Shown: in pieces, positions 57,258 through 64,000 of the stretch
Numbering within the stretch: position 1 is the stretch's first letter
Layout of the letters: each line of letters starts with the position of its first letter
Assembly (NCBI GenBank): GCA_019459145.1
Contig: JAIBEK010000053.1
Span: 124,001 to 188,000, forward strand
DNA from: Arenimonas sp.
Lineage (GTDB): Bacteria > Pseudomonadota > Alphaproteobacteria > Rhizobiales > Rhizobiaceae
DNA: 64,000 bases
Direction of reading: 5' to 3'
Made by a program: the position numbers and the translations under genes
Notes under the pieces: generated by a model
Seen by the model: only the letters and a program-made list of their open reading frames with translations
Database searches by the model: none
What the model was told of the DNA's origin: nothing

Positions 57258-57889
57258 GATCTGGCCTTTCGAATGGCTTGGGAGAGTTCGAAAGCGGCAG
57301 CCTGCGGATCCGGCTGGCCGCAGATGGCCGAGACGACGGCAAGGCCCTCGGCGCCCGCCTTGAGGACCGCCGCGACGTGATCAAGCTTCAGTCCGCCGAT
57401 GGCGACCGCCGGCAGCGCGGTGGCCCCCACGAGACAGATGAGCCCTGCGAGCCCCACCGGCGGTTTGTGCCCCGGCTTGGTGGAGGTGGCAAAGACAGGC
57501 CCGGCCCCGACATAGTCGACGACGGCCGGATCGACGGCCGCCGCCAGCGCCTCGGTTTCAACCGAGAGCCCGAGGATCATGTCCGGCCCGATCAGCCGCC
57601 GTGCCGTCTGCGCATCCATGTCGTCCTGGCCGACATGCAGACCGTCGGCCCCGATGGCGAGCGCCGCCTCGACGTCGTCGTTGACGATCAGCGGCACGCC
57701 GGTGCCGTGTAACGCCGCCTTCAGCGCTCGTCCGGTTTCGATCATCTGCGCCGGAGGGGCGTTCTTGTCGCGCAGCTGCACTAGGGTGACGCCGCCGGCG
57801 ACGGCACGCCGTGCTGTCTCGACCATGCCGAGCGGCCGGCAAAGGACCGGATCGAGCACGAGGTAGAGCGAGAGGTCGAAGCGCTTCAC
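57254..57889 (-). CDS. thiE: Thiamine-phosphate synthase
   Basis: Joins HMP-PP and thiazole phosphate into thiamine phosphate. The 211-residue TIM barrel has the family signature LVQLRDKNAP (about 36-45), the IVNDDVEAALAIGADGLHVGQDD strand and the phosphate site AIGGLKLDHV. Overlaps thiM and thiD by 4 bp, giving a tight run thiM-thiE-thiD-SDR. Confidence 0.94.
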   Translation of the reverse strand: MKRFDLSLYLVLDPVLCRPLGMVETARRAVAGGVTLVQLRDKNAPPAQMIETGRALKAALHGTGVPLIVNDDVEAALAIGADGLHVGQDDMDAQTARRLIGPDMILGLSVETEALAAAVDPAVVDYVGAGPVFATSTKPGHKPPVGLAGLICLVGATALPAVAIGGLKLDHVAAVLKAGAEGLAVVSAICGQPDPQAAAFELSQAIRKARS

Positions 57890-58689
57890 GGCCGCACCAC
57901 CCGGGCGCGGTTGTCGAGCATGGCACCGTCGACCTCGGCCAGAAGGTCGAGGAAGCGTACCGCGAAACTGCCCGGCCCCTGCGCCTCATTCCCGGCCTGC
58001 TCGCCCGCCACGGCGAAATGGGCAAGGGCTGCAACGGTCGCATCAAAGGGGTCGTCCGGGCGCATAGCCGCATAGGCGCCGACGAGGCAGGTGAGCGAGC
58101 AACCCAACGCCGTCACCTTCGGCATCAGGGGCGATCCGCCCTCGACCCGCGCCGCACGACCGCCGTCGGTGACGAAGTCGGTGATGCCGGTGACCGCGAC
58201 GATGCAGCCTCGCGTCTCGGCCAGACGCCGTGCGGCCTCCTCGGCCTGTTCCACCGGATCGCGGCTGTCGACACCCTTCGCGCTGCTCACCCCGCCGGCA
58301 AGGGCGATGATCTCCGAGGCATTGCCCCGCACAATGGTCGGCCCCAGCGCCAGCAACTCCGCTGTCGCCTTTCTGCGGAACTCGGTGGCGAAGTGGGCGA
58401 CGGGGTCCAGCACCCAGGGACGACGCCCCCCGGTGGCACCGCCGATCGCCGCCTTCATGCCGTCCACCCAGGCCGGCGAGAGCGTGCCGATATTGACGGT
58501 GAGCGCCCCGGCAAAGCCGGCGAACTCGCCGGCCTCCTCCTGCGCATGCACCATGGCGGGCGAGGCGCCGGCCGCCAGCAGGACATTGGCGGCGACGTTC
58601 ATCGCCACGTAATTGGTGATGCACTGCACCAGCGGCGCAACGGCGCGCATTTCGGTCAGCAGGGTTCCGGGTGTTTCGGTCTTCGTCAT
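57886..58689 (-). CDS. thiM: Hydroxyethylthiazole kinase
   Basis: Phosphorylates hydroxyethylthiazole for thiamine salvage. The 267-residue product has the ThiM motifs PLVQCITNYVAMNVAANVLLA (about 19-39), SPAMVHAQEEAGEFA and ALGCSLTCLVGAY, with the GCS anion hole and ATP site VAVTGITDFVTDGG. It is the first gene after the TPP riboswitch. AAGGGG lies 5 bp before the start codon, buried in a hairpin. Confidence 0.95.
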   Translation of the reverse strand: MTKTETPGTLLTEMRAVAPLVQCITNYVAMNVAANVLLAAGASPAMVHAQEEAGEFAGFAGALTVNIGTLSPAWVDGMKAAIGGATGGRRPWVLDPVAHFATEFRRKATAELLALGPTIVRGNASEIIALAGGVSSAKGVDSRDPVEQAEEAARRLAETRGCIVAVTGITDFVTDGGRAARVEGGSPLMPKVTALGCSLTCLVGAYAAMRPDDPFDATVAALAHFAVAGEQAGNEAQGPGSFAVRFLDLLAEVDGAMLDNRARVVRP

Positions 58690-58713
58690 CTTGCCCCTTT
58701 CGAGCGGGGCAAG
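58690..58713 (-). promoter_or_regulatory. Hairpin hiding the thiM ribosome binding site
   Basis: Perfect 8-bp stem CTTGCCCC / GGGGCAAG with an 8-nt loop on the minus strand, ending at the base before the thiM ATG. The AAGGGG ribosome site is in its 3' arm. Upstream CCCCTT at about 58717-58722 offers an alternative partner. This is the likely expression platform of the riboswitch, acting on translation. Confidence 0.75.
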
Positions 58714-58756
58714 TGCAAGGGGACAGACAGCGCGCGAACGGCGAAAGGCCCCGAGC

Positions 58757-58832
58757 GACTCCCTCCGCCAGCATTATCTGGTTCAGGTTCAAAGGGTGCT
58801 TCTCAGCCCGTCTTTCGACGAACGCCCCTGTC
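58757..58832 (-). promoter_or_regulatory. TPP riboswitch (THI element) of the thiMED operon
   Basis: On the minus strand the conserved core is complete: GGGGCG at the 5' side, GGCTGAGA with AGCACCC, TTTGAACCTGA, then AATGCTGGCGGAGGGAG. These are the J3-2, J2-4 and pyrophosphate-sensing elements of the TPP aptamer. It lies about 70 nt upstream of thiM. Confidence 0.96.
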
Positions 58833-58846
58833 TCTCAATGGCGCTG

Positions 58847-58875
58847 TTATAGCGACGGCGGAGGCGGCTGTCACC
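58847..58875 (-). promoter_or_regulatory. thiM operon promoter
   Basis: GGTGAC (58870-58875) and CTATAA (58847-58852), spacer 17 bp, on the minus strand. The predicted start of transcription (about 58840) falls just before the TPP aptamer, a good fit. Confidence 0.75.
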
Positions 58876-59033
58876 TGCCTCGCCGACACAGGCGAAGGCA
58901 GGCGAGAAAAATGCTCGCATTGCGCGAAATATTAACAGGCAATCTCGCCAGAAGATGCGCCATGCGCTATGATCAAAGGCCCGGAGAAAAGAGTGTCTGG
59001 AAGCTAGAAATCCACAACTCGGAGGCGAATGGC

Positions 59034-60560
59034 ATGGATCATCGTTTCGTCGGATTGCCGAAGGATGCGCGGGGCAAAACCGCGAAGACCTATCTCTATG
59101 CCGCCAACCGAAAGACCCGCAAACGCCAGGTTCTCTGGGGCGACTGGCTTCAGGTCACGTCGGAACAGCCGGACGGCTGGCTGGAAATCCTCTGGGGCCC
59201 GACCGGTGCCACGCCCGAGACGCTCTACATCCCCAAGGACCACACGACCGAAGAGCGGCCGCTGGAGATCGTCTTCCTCGACGTCGGCCAGGGCGACGGC
59301 GCCGTGCTGATCGCCCCGGAAGAAGATCTCGGCGAGGCCGTCGTCGTCATCGACGCCGGTGTTTCCGAGCACATGTACGAATTCCTGCTCCAGCGCTTCC
59401 GCTCCTACAACACCAGCTTCAAGTTCCGCGCCGCGATCATCACCCATCCGGACATCGACCACTATGGCGGCTTCGAACCGATCTTCGCCTGGCCGAATTT
59501 CGGCTTCGAGACGGTCTACCAGAATGGCCTGGTGGAGCGTGTCGGCGGGGACAAGTTCGACAAGCTCGGCGGTAAGATGAAGGATGCCGAAACCGGCATC
59601 AGCTATGTCGCCGACCTGGCCCTGTCGCGGTCCGATATCGAGCGGCATTTCGGTGCGGTTTCGGCCCGTGAACGGCAGGCCTTCGCCCAGACGATGCGGC
59701 ACGCGCTCGACAATCCCAATATCGGCGACTTCGCCATGTTGTCTGTCCGCCACGGCACGCAGGAGAACGGGCGCGGCTGGCTACCAGGCTTTGCGCCGTC
59801 CGACCAGCGAGGCTTCAGCATCGAGGTTCTCGGGCCTGTGCCCGAACCGGATGCCGCGGGCAAGGACCGGCTGCGCGTGCTCGGCGACTACGGCGAGACG
59901 AAGAACGGCCACTCGGTGATCCTTCGGCTGCACTATGGCGACTTCAAGATCCTGTTCGGCGGCGACCTGAACGAGAAGGCGGAAAAATACCTGCTCTGCC
60001 ATTATGGCGGGGAGGCCAAGTTTCCGAAGATCGGCACGCCGGCCTATGATGCGATGATCGCCAAGGCGTCCGGCTGGCTGCGCTCGGATCTGATGAAGGT
60101 CTGCCACCATGGCTCTGAGAAGGTGACGGATGCCTTTCTCGACGCGGTCAATCCGGCTGCCTTCGTCATTTCCTCGGGCGACGAGGAGGGGCACATTCAT
60201 CCAAGGCCGGACCTGCTCGGACGGCTCGGCAAACGTGGACGCGGCGATGCGCCGGTCATCCTCTCGACTGAACTGCAGCGTTCGGTGCGCGAGACCGAAG
60301 ACGCGAAGCTGGTGCAATCGCTGCAGACTGCCGTGCTGAAACTGCACGACAAGCCGGACAAGACGCTGCGCGACAAGATCATCAACGACATATGGACGCT
60401 CGGCCGCTCGAACGTCACCGTCTACGGCACGATCTACGTCAAGACCAACGGCAAGCGGCTGATCGCCGCCTTCCGCATCGAGACCGGCAGCGAGATCGAG
60501 AAATGGTTCACCTTCGAATATGCGCTGAATGCGGCGGGCGAACTGATCCGGGCAGAGTGA
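59034..60560 (+). CDS. Stand-alone ComEC-type MBL-fold hydrolase with SH3-like N-terminus
   Basis: A 508-residue cytosolic protein. Residues about 15-66 look like a small SH3-type beta domain (TYLYAANRKTRKRQVLWGDWLQV). From about 78 follows the metallo-beta-lactamase domain in the form known from the C-terminus of the competence protein ComEC: FLDVGQGDGAVL (81-92), THPDIDHYGG (137-146), a GGDLNEKAEKYL strand, KVCHHGSEKVTDAFLDAV and the late SSGDEEGHIHPRPDLL. All expected metal ligands are present. No membrane channel domain is attached, so it is not a DNA uptake protein. Possible phosphodiesterase or nuclease; substrate unknown. GGAGG lies 8 bp before the start; an ATG 24 codons upstream is also in frame. 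Divergent from the thiM riboswitch. Confidence 0.82.
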   Translation: MDHRFVGLPKDARGKTAKTYLYAANRKTRKRQVLWGDWLQVTSEQPDGWLEILWGPTGATPETLYIPKDHTTEERPLEIVFLDVGQGDGAVLIAPEEDLGEAVVVIDAGVSEHMYEFLLQRFRSYNTSFKFRAAIITHPDIDHYGGFEPIFAWPNFGFETVYQNGLVERVGGDKFDKLGGKMKDAETGISYVADLALSRSDIERHFGAVSARERQAFAQTMRHALDNPNIGDFAMLSVRHGTQENGRGWLPGFAPSDQRGFSIEVLGPVPEPDAAGKDRLRVLGDYGETKNGHSVILRLHYGDFKILFGGDLNEKAEKYLLCHYGGEAKFPKIGTPAYDAMIAKASGWLRSDLMKVCHHGSEKVTDAFLDAVNPAAFVISSGDEEGHIHPRPDLLGRLGKRGRGDAPVILSTELQRSVRETEDAKLVQSLQTAVLKLHDKPDKTLRDKIINDIWTLGRSNVTVYGTIYVKTNGKRLIAAFRIETGSEIEKWFTFEYALNAAGELIRAE

Positions 60561-60713
60561 GCGACCTGCGATTGCGATCTCCAACACCTTCCCTCGGCGA
60601 GTCAACGCGCTGACGCCGGCTCACACCCGCACCGGAAGAGCCATTTGCCGCAGCGGCCGAAACCGGCTATCCCGGTTTTCCGCCCGCCCCTTCCCTATCC
60701 GAGGATTTCCCGA

Positions 60714-61388
60714 TTGAGCACCGCCCGACACACGGTCTTTGACAAGTGCTATGCCGGCTTCCTGTTCGACATGGACGGCACGCTGCTGAATTCCATCGCA
60801 GCCGCCGAGCGGGTGTGGGGCAAATGGGCCGCCCGCCACGGGCTCGATGTCGAGGCCTTCCTGCCCACCATGCACGGCAGGCGCGGCATCGACACCATTC
60901 GCGGTCTTGCCCTGCCGGGCGTCGATGTGGAAGCAGAAGCGCTGGTCGTCGAGCGGGGTGAGATCGAGGATGTCGAGGGCGTGGTACCGCTGCCCGGAGC
61001 AATCGACTTCCTGAACGCGCTGCCGTCCGACCGCTGGTCGATCGTCACCTCGGCCCCGATTGCCCTGGCCCGTGCCCGGATCGAGGCCGCCGGCCTGCCG
61101 CAGCCGCCAAAGATCGTCACCGCCGAGGATGTAGCAATCGGCAAGCCGGATCCCGCCGGCTATTGGCTCGGTGCCCGGCATATCGGCGCAGACCCGGCCC
61201 GCTGCCTGGTGTTCGAGGATGTCCTGGCAGGTGTGCTCGCGGCCGAAGCCGCAGGGTCCGACGTGATGGTGGTCACCGCCACCCATAACCATGCGATGGA
61301 GACGCCGCACCCGACGATCGCGTCCTACGAGGGCCTTGGCGTGCACGTCGATTCGACGGGCCATTTGCAGATCGTCCGGACGATCTGA
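60714..61388 (+). CDS. HAD-superfamily sugar-phosphatase-like hydrolase
   Basis: A 224-residue phosphatase of the beta-phosphoglucomutase/DOG-type subfamily. The catalytic DxDGT motif is FDMDGTLLNS, motif II is IVTSAPIALA with S, and the C-terminal motif is GKPDPAGYWLGARH with VFEDVLAG. I chose a TTG start preceded by GAGGA; a frame 23 codons longer exists without a ribosome site. Substrate unknown, probably a small sugar phosphate. Follows the MBL gene by 150 bp. Confidence 0.85.
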   Translation: MSTARHTVFDKCYAGFLFDMDGTLLNSIAAAERVWGKWAARHGLDVEAFLPTMHGRRGIDTIRGLALPGVDVEAEALVVERGEIEDVEGVVPLPGAIDFLNALPSDRWSIVTSAPIALARARIEAAGLPQPPKIVTAEDVAIGKPDPAGYWLGARHIGADPARCLVFEDVLAGVLAAEAAGSDVMVVTATHNHAMETPHPTIASYEGLGVHVDSTGHLQIVRTI

Positions 61389-61449
61389 GCGGATCTCATC
61401 CCCACACGAAGCCGGGTTTCCCGCTTGGGCTTCATGCCTTCCAGGCCAG

Positions 61450-61471
61450 AGGGCGGCCATGACGCCGCCCT
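61450..61471. terminator. Possible hairpin terminator between the HAD gene and prfC
   Basis: AGGGCGGC / GCCGCCCT perfect 8-bp stem with a 6-nt loop lies between two converging genes, but no T-run follows on either strand, so its role as a terminator is doubtful. Confidence 0.4.
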
Positions 61472-61484
61472 GCGGAGCGGGCAA

Positions 61485-63068
61485 TCACGCCGCCTTGATG
61501 GCGTGATATTCCTTGATCGCGGCCATCTTGATCGCCGGGTAACGTTCGCTCTCGTAGCGCAGGGAAAATCCGTCCTGCGCCATGAACACCGGGTCGCCGT
61601 CGAGGTCCCGGCAGATGTCGCCGCGGCGCGCCGTCATGAACTTTTCCAGTTCACCCGGCTGGTCGGCCGAGATCCAGCGGCAGACGGAGAAGCGCGACAT
61701 TTCGAACGAGACCGGCAGGCCGTATTCGCCCTGCAGGCGCTCCTTCAGCACGTCGAGCTGCAGCGCACCGACCACACCGACGATCGCCGGCGAGCCGTCT
61801 TCCGGCGAAAACAGCTGCACGACGCCCTCTTCCGCCATCTGCTGCAGCGCTTCCTTCAGCTTCTTCGCCTTCATCGCATCCTCGAGACGAACGCGGCGCA
61901 GGATTTCCGGTGAGAAGTTCGGCACGCCCTGGAAGACCAGCGGTTCGCCCTCGGTCAGCGTATCGCCGATACGCAGCGTTCCATGGTTCGGAATGCCGAC
62001 CACGTCGCCGGCAAAGGCGGTATCGGCGAGCTGGCGCTGCGAAGCGAAGAAGAACTGCGGCGCGGTCAAGCCGATCTGCTTGCCGGTGCGCGCCAGCCGC
62101 ACCTTCATGCCGCGCTCCAGCTTGCCGGAGCAGATGCGGGCAAAGGCGATGCGGTCGCGGTGGTTGGGATCCATGTTGGCCTGGATCTTGAAGACGAAGG
62201 CCGTCATCTTGTCTTCCGCCGCATGGACCGTGCGGATGTCGGCCACCTGGTCGCGCGGCGGCGGGGCAATGTCGCCGAGCGCATTGATCAGGTCGCGCAC
62301 GCCGAAATTCTTCAGCGCCGAGCCGAAGAAGACCGGTGTCATGTGGCCTTCGAGGAAGGCCTGGCGATCGAACGGGCGGCAGGCCTCCTGGGCCAGTTCC
62401 AGTTCTTCGATGAAGGCCGAGCGTTCGTTTTCCGGCAGTTGCTCGGCGACTTTGGCCGGGCTGTTGACCGGCAGGCCCTCGACCTGCTTGTCGGAGCCGC
62501 GAAAAGTGTTCTCCACCAGATTGTAGGAGCCGCAGAAGGACTTCGAGCGACCGACCGGCCAGGTCACCGGCGCGGTGTCCAGCGCCAGCTTCTCCTCGAC
62601 CTCGTCGAGGATTTCGAAGGGATCGCGGCTTTCGCGGTCCATCTTGTTGATGAAGGTGATGATCGGGATGTCGCGCATGCGGCAGACCTCGAACAGCTTC
62701 AGCGTCCGCGGCTCGATACCCTTGGCGGCATCGATGACCATGACGGCCGCGTCGACCGCCGTCAGTGTGCGATAGGTGTCGTCGGCGAAGTCTTCGTGGC
62801 CGGGGGTATCCAGAATGTTGAAGACGTTGCCTTCATATTCGAAGGTCATCACCGAGGTGACGACCGAAATGCCGCGCTCGCGCTCGATCTTCATCCAGTC
62901 CGAACGGGTCTGGATGCGATCCTTCTTGGCCTTGACCTCGCCGGCGAGCTGGATCGCGCCACCGAACAGCAGGAGCTTTTCGGTGAGCGTCGTCTTGCCG
63001 GCGTCCGGGTGGGCAATAATAGCGAAGGTGCGGCGGCGGGAGACCGCCTCTGCAAGCGTTTCGGCCAT
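61485..63068 (-). CDS. prfC: Peptide chain release factor 3
   Basis: GTPase that removes RF1 and RF2 from the ribosome after termination. The 527-residue product has the G1 motif AHPDAGKTTLTEKLL (about 18-32), G3 DTPGHEDF, G4 NKMD and RF3-specific domains II and III, ending AIKEYHAIKAA. Length agrees with the family. Divergent from dut. Confidence 0.97.
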   Translation of the reverse strand: MAETLAEAVSRRRTFAIIAHPDAGKTTLTEKLLLFGGAIQLAGEVKAKKDRIQTRSDWMKIERERGISVVTSVMTFEYEGNVFNILDTPGHEDFADDTYRTLTAVDAAVMVIDAAKGIEPRTLKLFEVCRMRDIPIITFINKMDRESRDPFEILDEVEEKLALDTAPVTWPVGRSKSFCGSYNLVENTFRGSDKQVEGLPVNSPAKVAEQLPENERSAFIEELELAQEACRPFDRQAFLEGHMTPVFFGSALKNFGVRDLINALGDIAPPPRDQVADIRTVHAAEDKMTAFVFKIQANMDPNHRDRIAFARICSGKLERGMKVRLARTGKQIGLTAPQFFFASQRQLADTAFAGDVVGIPNHGTLRIGDTLTEGEPLVFQGVPNFSPEILRRVRLEDAMKAKKLKEALQQMAEEGVVQLFSPEDGSPAIVGVVGALQLDVLKERLQGEYGLPVSFEMSRFSVCRWISADQPGELEKFMTARRGDICRDLDGDPVFMAQDGFSLRYESERYPAIKMAAIKEYHAIKAA

Positions 63069-63163
63069 GAAGTGAAATTCCTTTTGTTGGCCGGTTATCT
63101 AGCGAGTTGAGGTCGAATATGCAATTGGGAAGCGGAACGCCCCTGCACGAAGGAAGGCCCCCC

Positions 63164-63628
63164 ATGCGCGATGTTCTCGGCCCCATGCTCAACCTCGTTC
63201 GCCTGCCGCACGGGCGCGACATGCCGCTGCCCGCCTATGAAACCGCAGGCGCCGCCGGCATGGACCTGAGAGCCGCGGTGTCCGAGGGCGAGCCGCTGGT
63301 GCTTTCGCCGGGCGATCGGACCCTCGTGCCGACCGGGTTCGTCTTCGAGATCCCGGAAGGTTTCGAGGCGCAGATCCGCCCGCGCTCCGGGCTCGCCTTC
63401 AAGAACGGCGTTACCTGCCTCAACACGCCCGGCACCATCGACAGCGACTATCGCGGCGAGGTGAAGGTGCTGCTGGTCAACTTGGGCCACGAGCCGTTCG
63501 AGATCAGCCGCGGCATGCGGATCGCCCAGATGGTGATTGCGCCGGTCGTGCAGGCGCGCATTTCGGAAATCTCCCACGCTTCAGAAACAACGCGCGGCGC
63601 CGGCGGCTTTGGCTCGACAGGCGTCTGA
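63164..63628 (+). CDS. dut: dUTP diphosphatase (dUTPase)
   Basis: Hydrolyses dUTP to dUMP. The 154-residue trimer-type dUTPase shows the five motifs: [10 protein letters not shown] (1), RPRSGLAFK (2), [17 protein letters not shown] (3), [10 protein letters not shown] (4) and the C-terminal [10 protein letters not shown] (5). The start was set at MRDVLGP because GAAGGAAGG precedes it; the open frame begins 19 codons earlier. Confidence 0.96.
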   Translation: MRDVLGPMLNLVRLPHGRDMPLPAYETAGAAGMDLRAAVSEGEPLVLSPGDRTLVPTGFVFEIPEGFEAQIRPRSGLAFKNGVTCLNTPGTIDSDYRGEVKVLLVNLGHEPFEISRGMRIAQMVIAPVVQARISEISHASETTRGAGGFGSTGV

Positions 63629-63702
63629 AGCGCTTTCCTCCCGACAATCAGGGGGCATAAGCCTTGCGGATCGGCGTGTTCCACCGCCAAAGCTGAAAAA
63701 CC

Positions 63703-64000
63703 CTAACGCTGGGCTTCGGTCGCCATGCGGACGGCCAACCCGGCGAGAACGGTGCCCATCAGCCAGCGCTGCACCACCATCCAGAAGGGCCGGCCGGCGA
63801 GGAAGAGTGCGATCGAACCGGCCATCAGCGCGATCATCGCATTGACCGTGACGCTGATGGCGATCTGGCTGGCGCCGAGCACCACCGATTGCAGGAGCAC
63901 GCTGTCGAGCGCCGGATCGACGAACTGCGCCAGCAGCGACAGGTAGAGGACGGCGGCCTTGGGGTTCAAAAGGTAGGTGAACAGCCCCATCATGAAGAGC
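63703..64000 (-). CDS. LysE-family amino acid exporter, C-terminal part (cut by window edge)
   Basis: The visible 98 residues, with no start in the window, carry hydrophobic helices and the LysE/RhtB signature LLNPKAAVLYLSLL (NPKA). They represent the second half of a six-helix transporter of about 205 residues. Exported solute unknown. The gene converges on dut with 74 bp between stops. Confidence 0.85.
   Translation of the reverse strand, partial: LFMMGLFTYLLNPKAAVLYLSLLAQFVDPALDSVLLQSVVLGASQIAISVTVNAMIALMAGSIALFLAGRPFWMVVQRWLMGTVLAGLAVRMATEAQR

Noticed and set aside
56443-57384. Long N-terminal extension of the SDR across thiD
   Set aside because: The frame overlaps thiD completely; the natural SDR start MSLPINEQTVIVTG follows at 56442 with the 4-bp overlap typical of this operon.

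Overview
The window is a 64 kb stretch of chromosome from an alphaproteobacterium of the Rhizobiaceae (Rhizobium, Agrobacterium or Sinorhizobium group). The evidence is the high GC content, the very long open frames on the antisense strand, sigma-70 promoters of the rhizobial CTTGAC-N17-CTATAT type, the marker genes praR/phrR, olsB, tme (malic enzyme fused to a phosphotransacetylase-like domain) and a Mur-type Fur protein, and gene order. From memory, the blocks metK-praR-lnt...miaB, trpS-murJ-glnD-mutS/tme-olsB, lptCAB-rpoN-hpf-ptsN/grpE-hrcA/rph-rdgB-hemW and dnaA/rpsT/mutM/ubiE-ubiB-coaBC match the rhizobial chromosome backbone. I found no rRNA, tRNA, CRISPR array, prophage or insertion sequence.

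Layout. (1) 1-10.2 kb, minus strand: a train from a nifU-like gene through tsaB, rimI, mur, plsC, miaB, phoH, ybeY, a CorC-like protein, lnt and praR to metK (cut by the left edge). It covers tRNA and ribosome maturation, envelope and metal homeostasis, and SAM synthesis. (2) 10.2-19.9 kb: a universal stress protein, trpS, a small secreted M15-type peptidase on the plus strand, then murJ-glnD-mutS. (3) 20-24.3 kb: tme, one atypical AT-richer orphan gene, and olsB behind a clear Pho box. (4) 24.4-27.9 kb: lspA, two rRNA methyltransferase genes, a LapA-domain gene ending in a 14-bp tandem repeat, and ihfB. (5) 28.2-33.4 kb, plus strand: lptC-lptA-lptB-rpoN-hpf-ptsN, closed by a bidirectional terminator facing grpE-hrcA. 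(6) 35.4-39.8 kb: rph, a VOC protein, rdgB, hemW and two unrelated small methyltransferases. (7) 39.8-46.9 kb: dnaA with an 850-bp gene-free upstream region, rpsT with a textbook promoter, an enoyl-CoA hydratase, mutM, ubiE and ubiB. (8) 47-50 kb: a three-gene signalling module (CHASE3 kinase, single-domain receiver, receiver-HisKA_2 kinase) between ubiB and coaBC. (9) 50-55.7 kb: coaBC, a YjbR protein, a class II amidotransferase, pirin, a GST, and an unrecognised CxxC membrane protein coupled to a flavin reductase. (10) 55.7-58.9 kb: a TPP-riboswitch operon, thiM-thiE-thiD plus an SDR reductase. (11) 59-64 kb: a stand-alone ComEC-type metallo-beta-lactamase protein, a HAD phosphatase, prfC, dut and the end of a LysE exporter.

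Most of the window is ordinary housekeeping DNA. The parts most worth a second look are the SH3-like/ComEC-type MBL protein at 59 kb, the CxxC protein/flavin reductase pair at 54.5 kb, the signalling trio at 47-50 kb, the orphan gene at 22.3 kb, and several regulatory sites read directly from sequence: the Pho box of olsB, the metK-leader palindrome, and the thiM riboswitch with a hairpin that hides the ribosome binding site. I did not find a clearly new multi-gene system. The CxxC/flavin reductase pair and the MBL protein are the nearest candidates.
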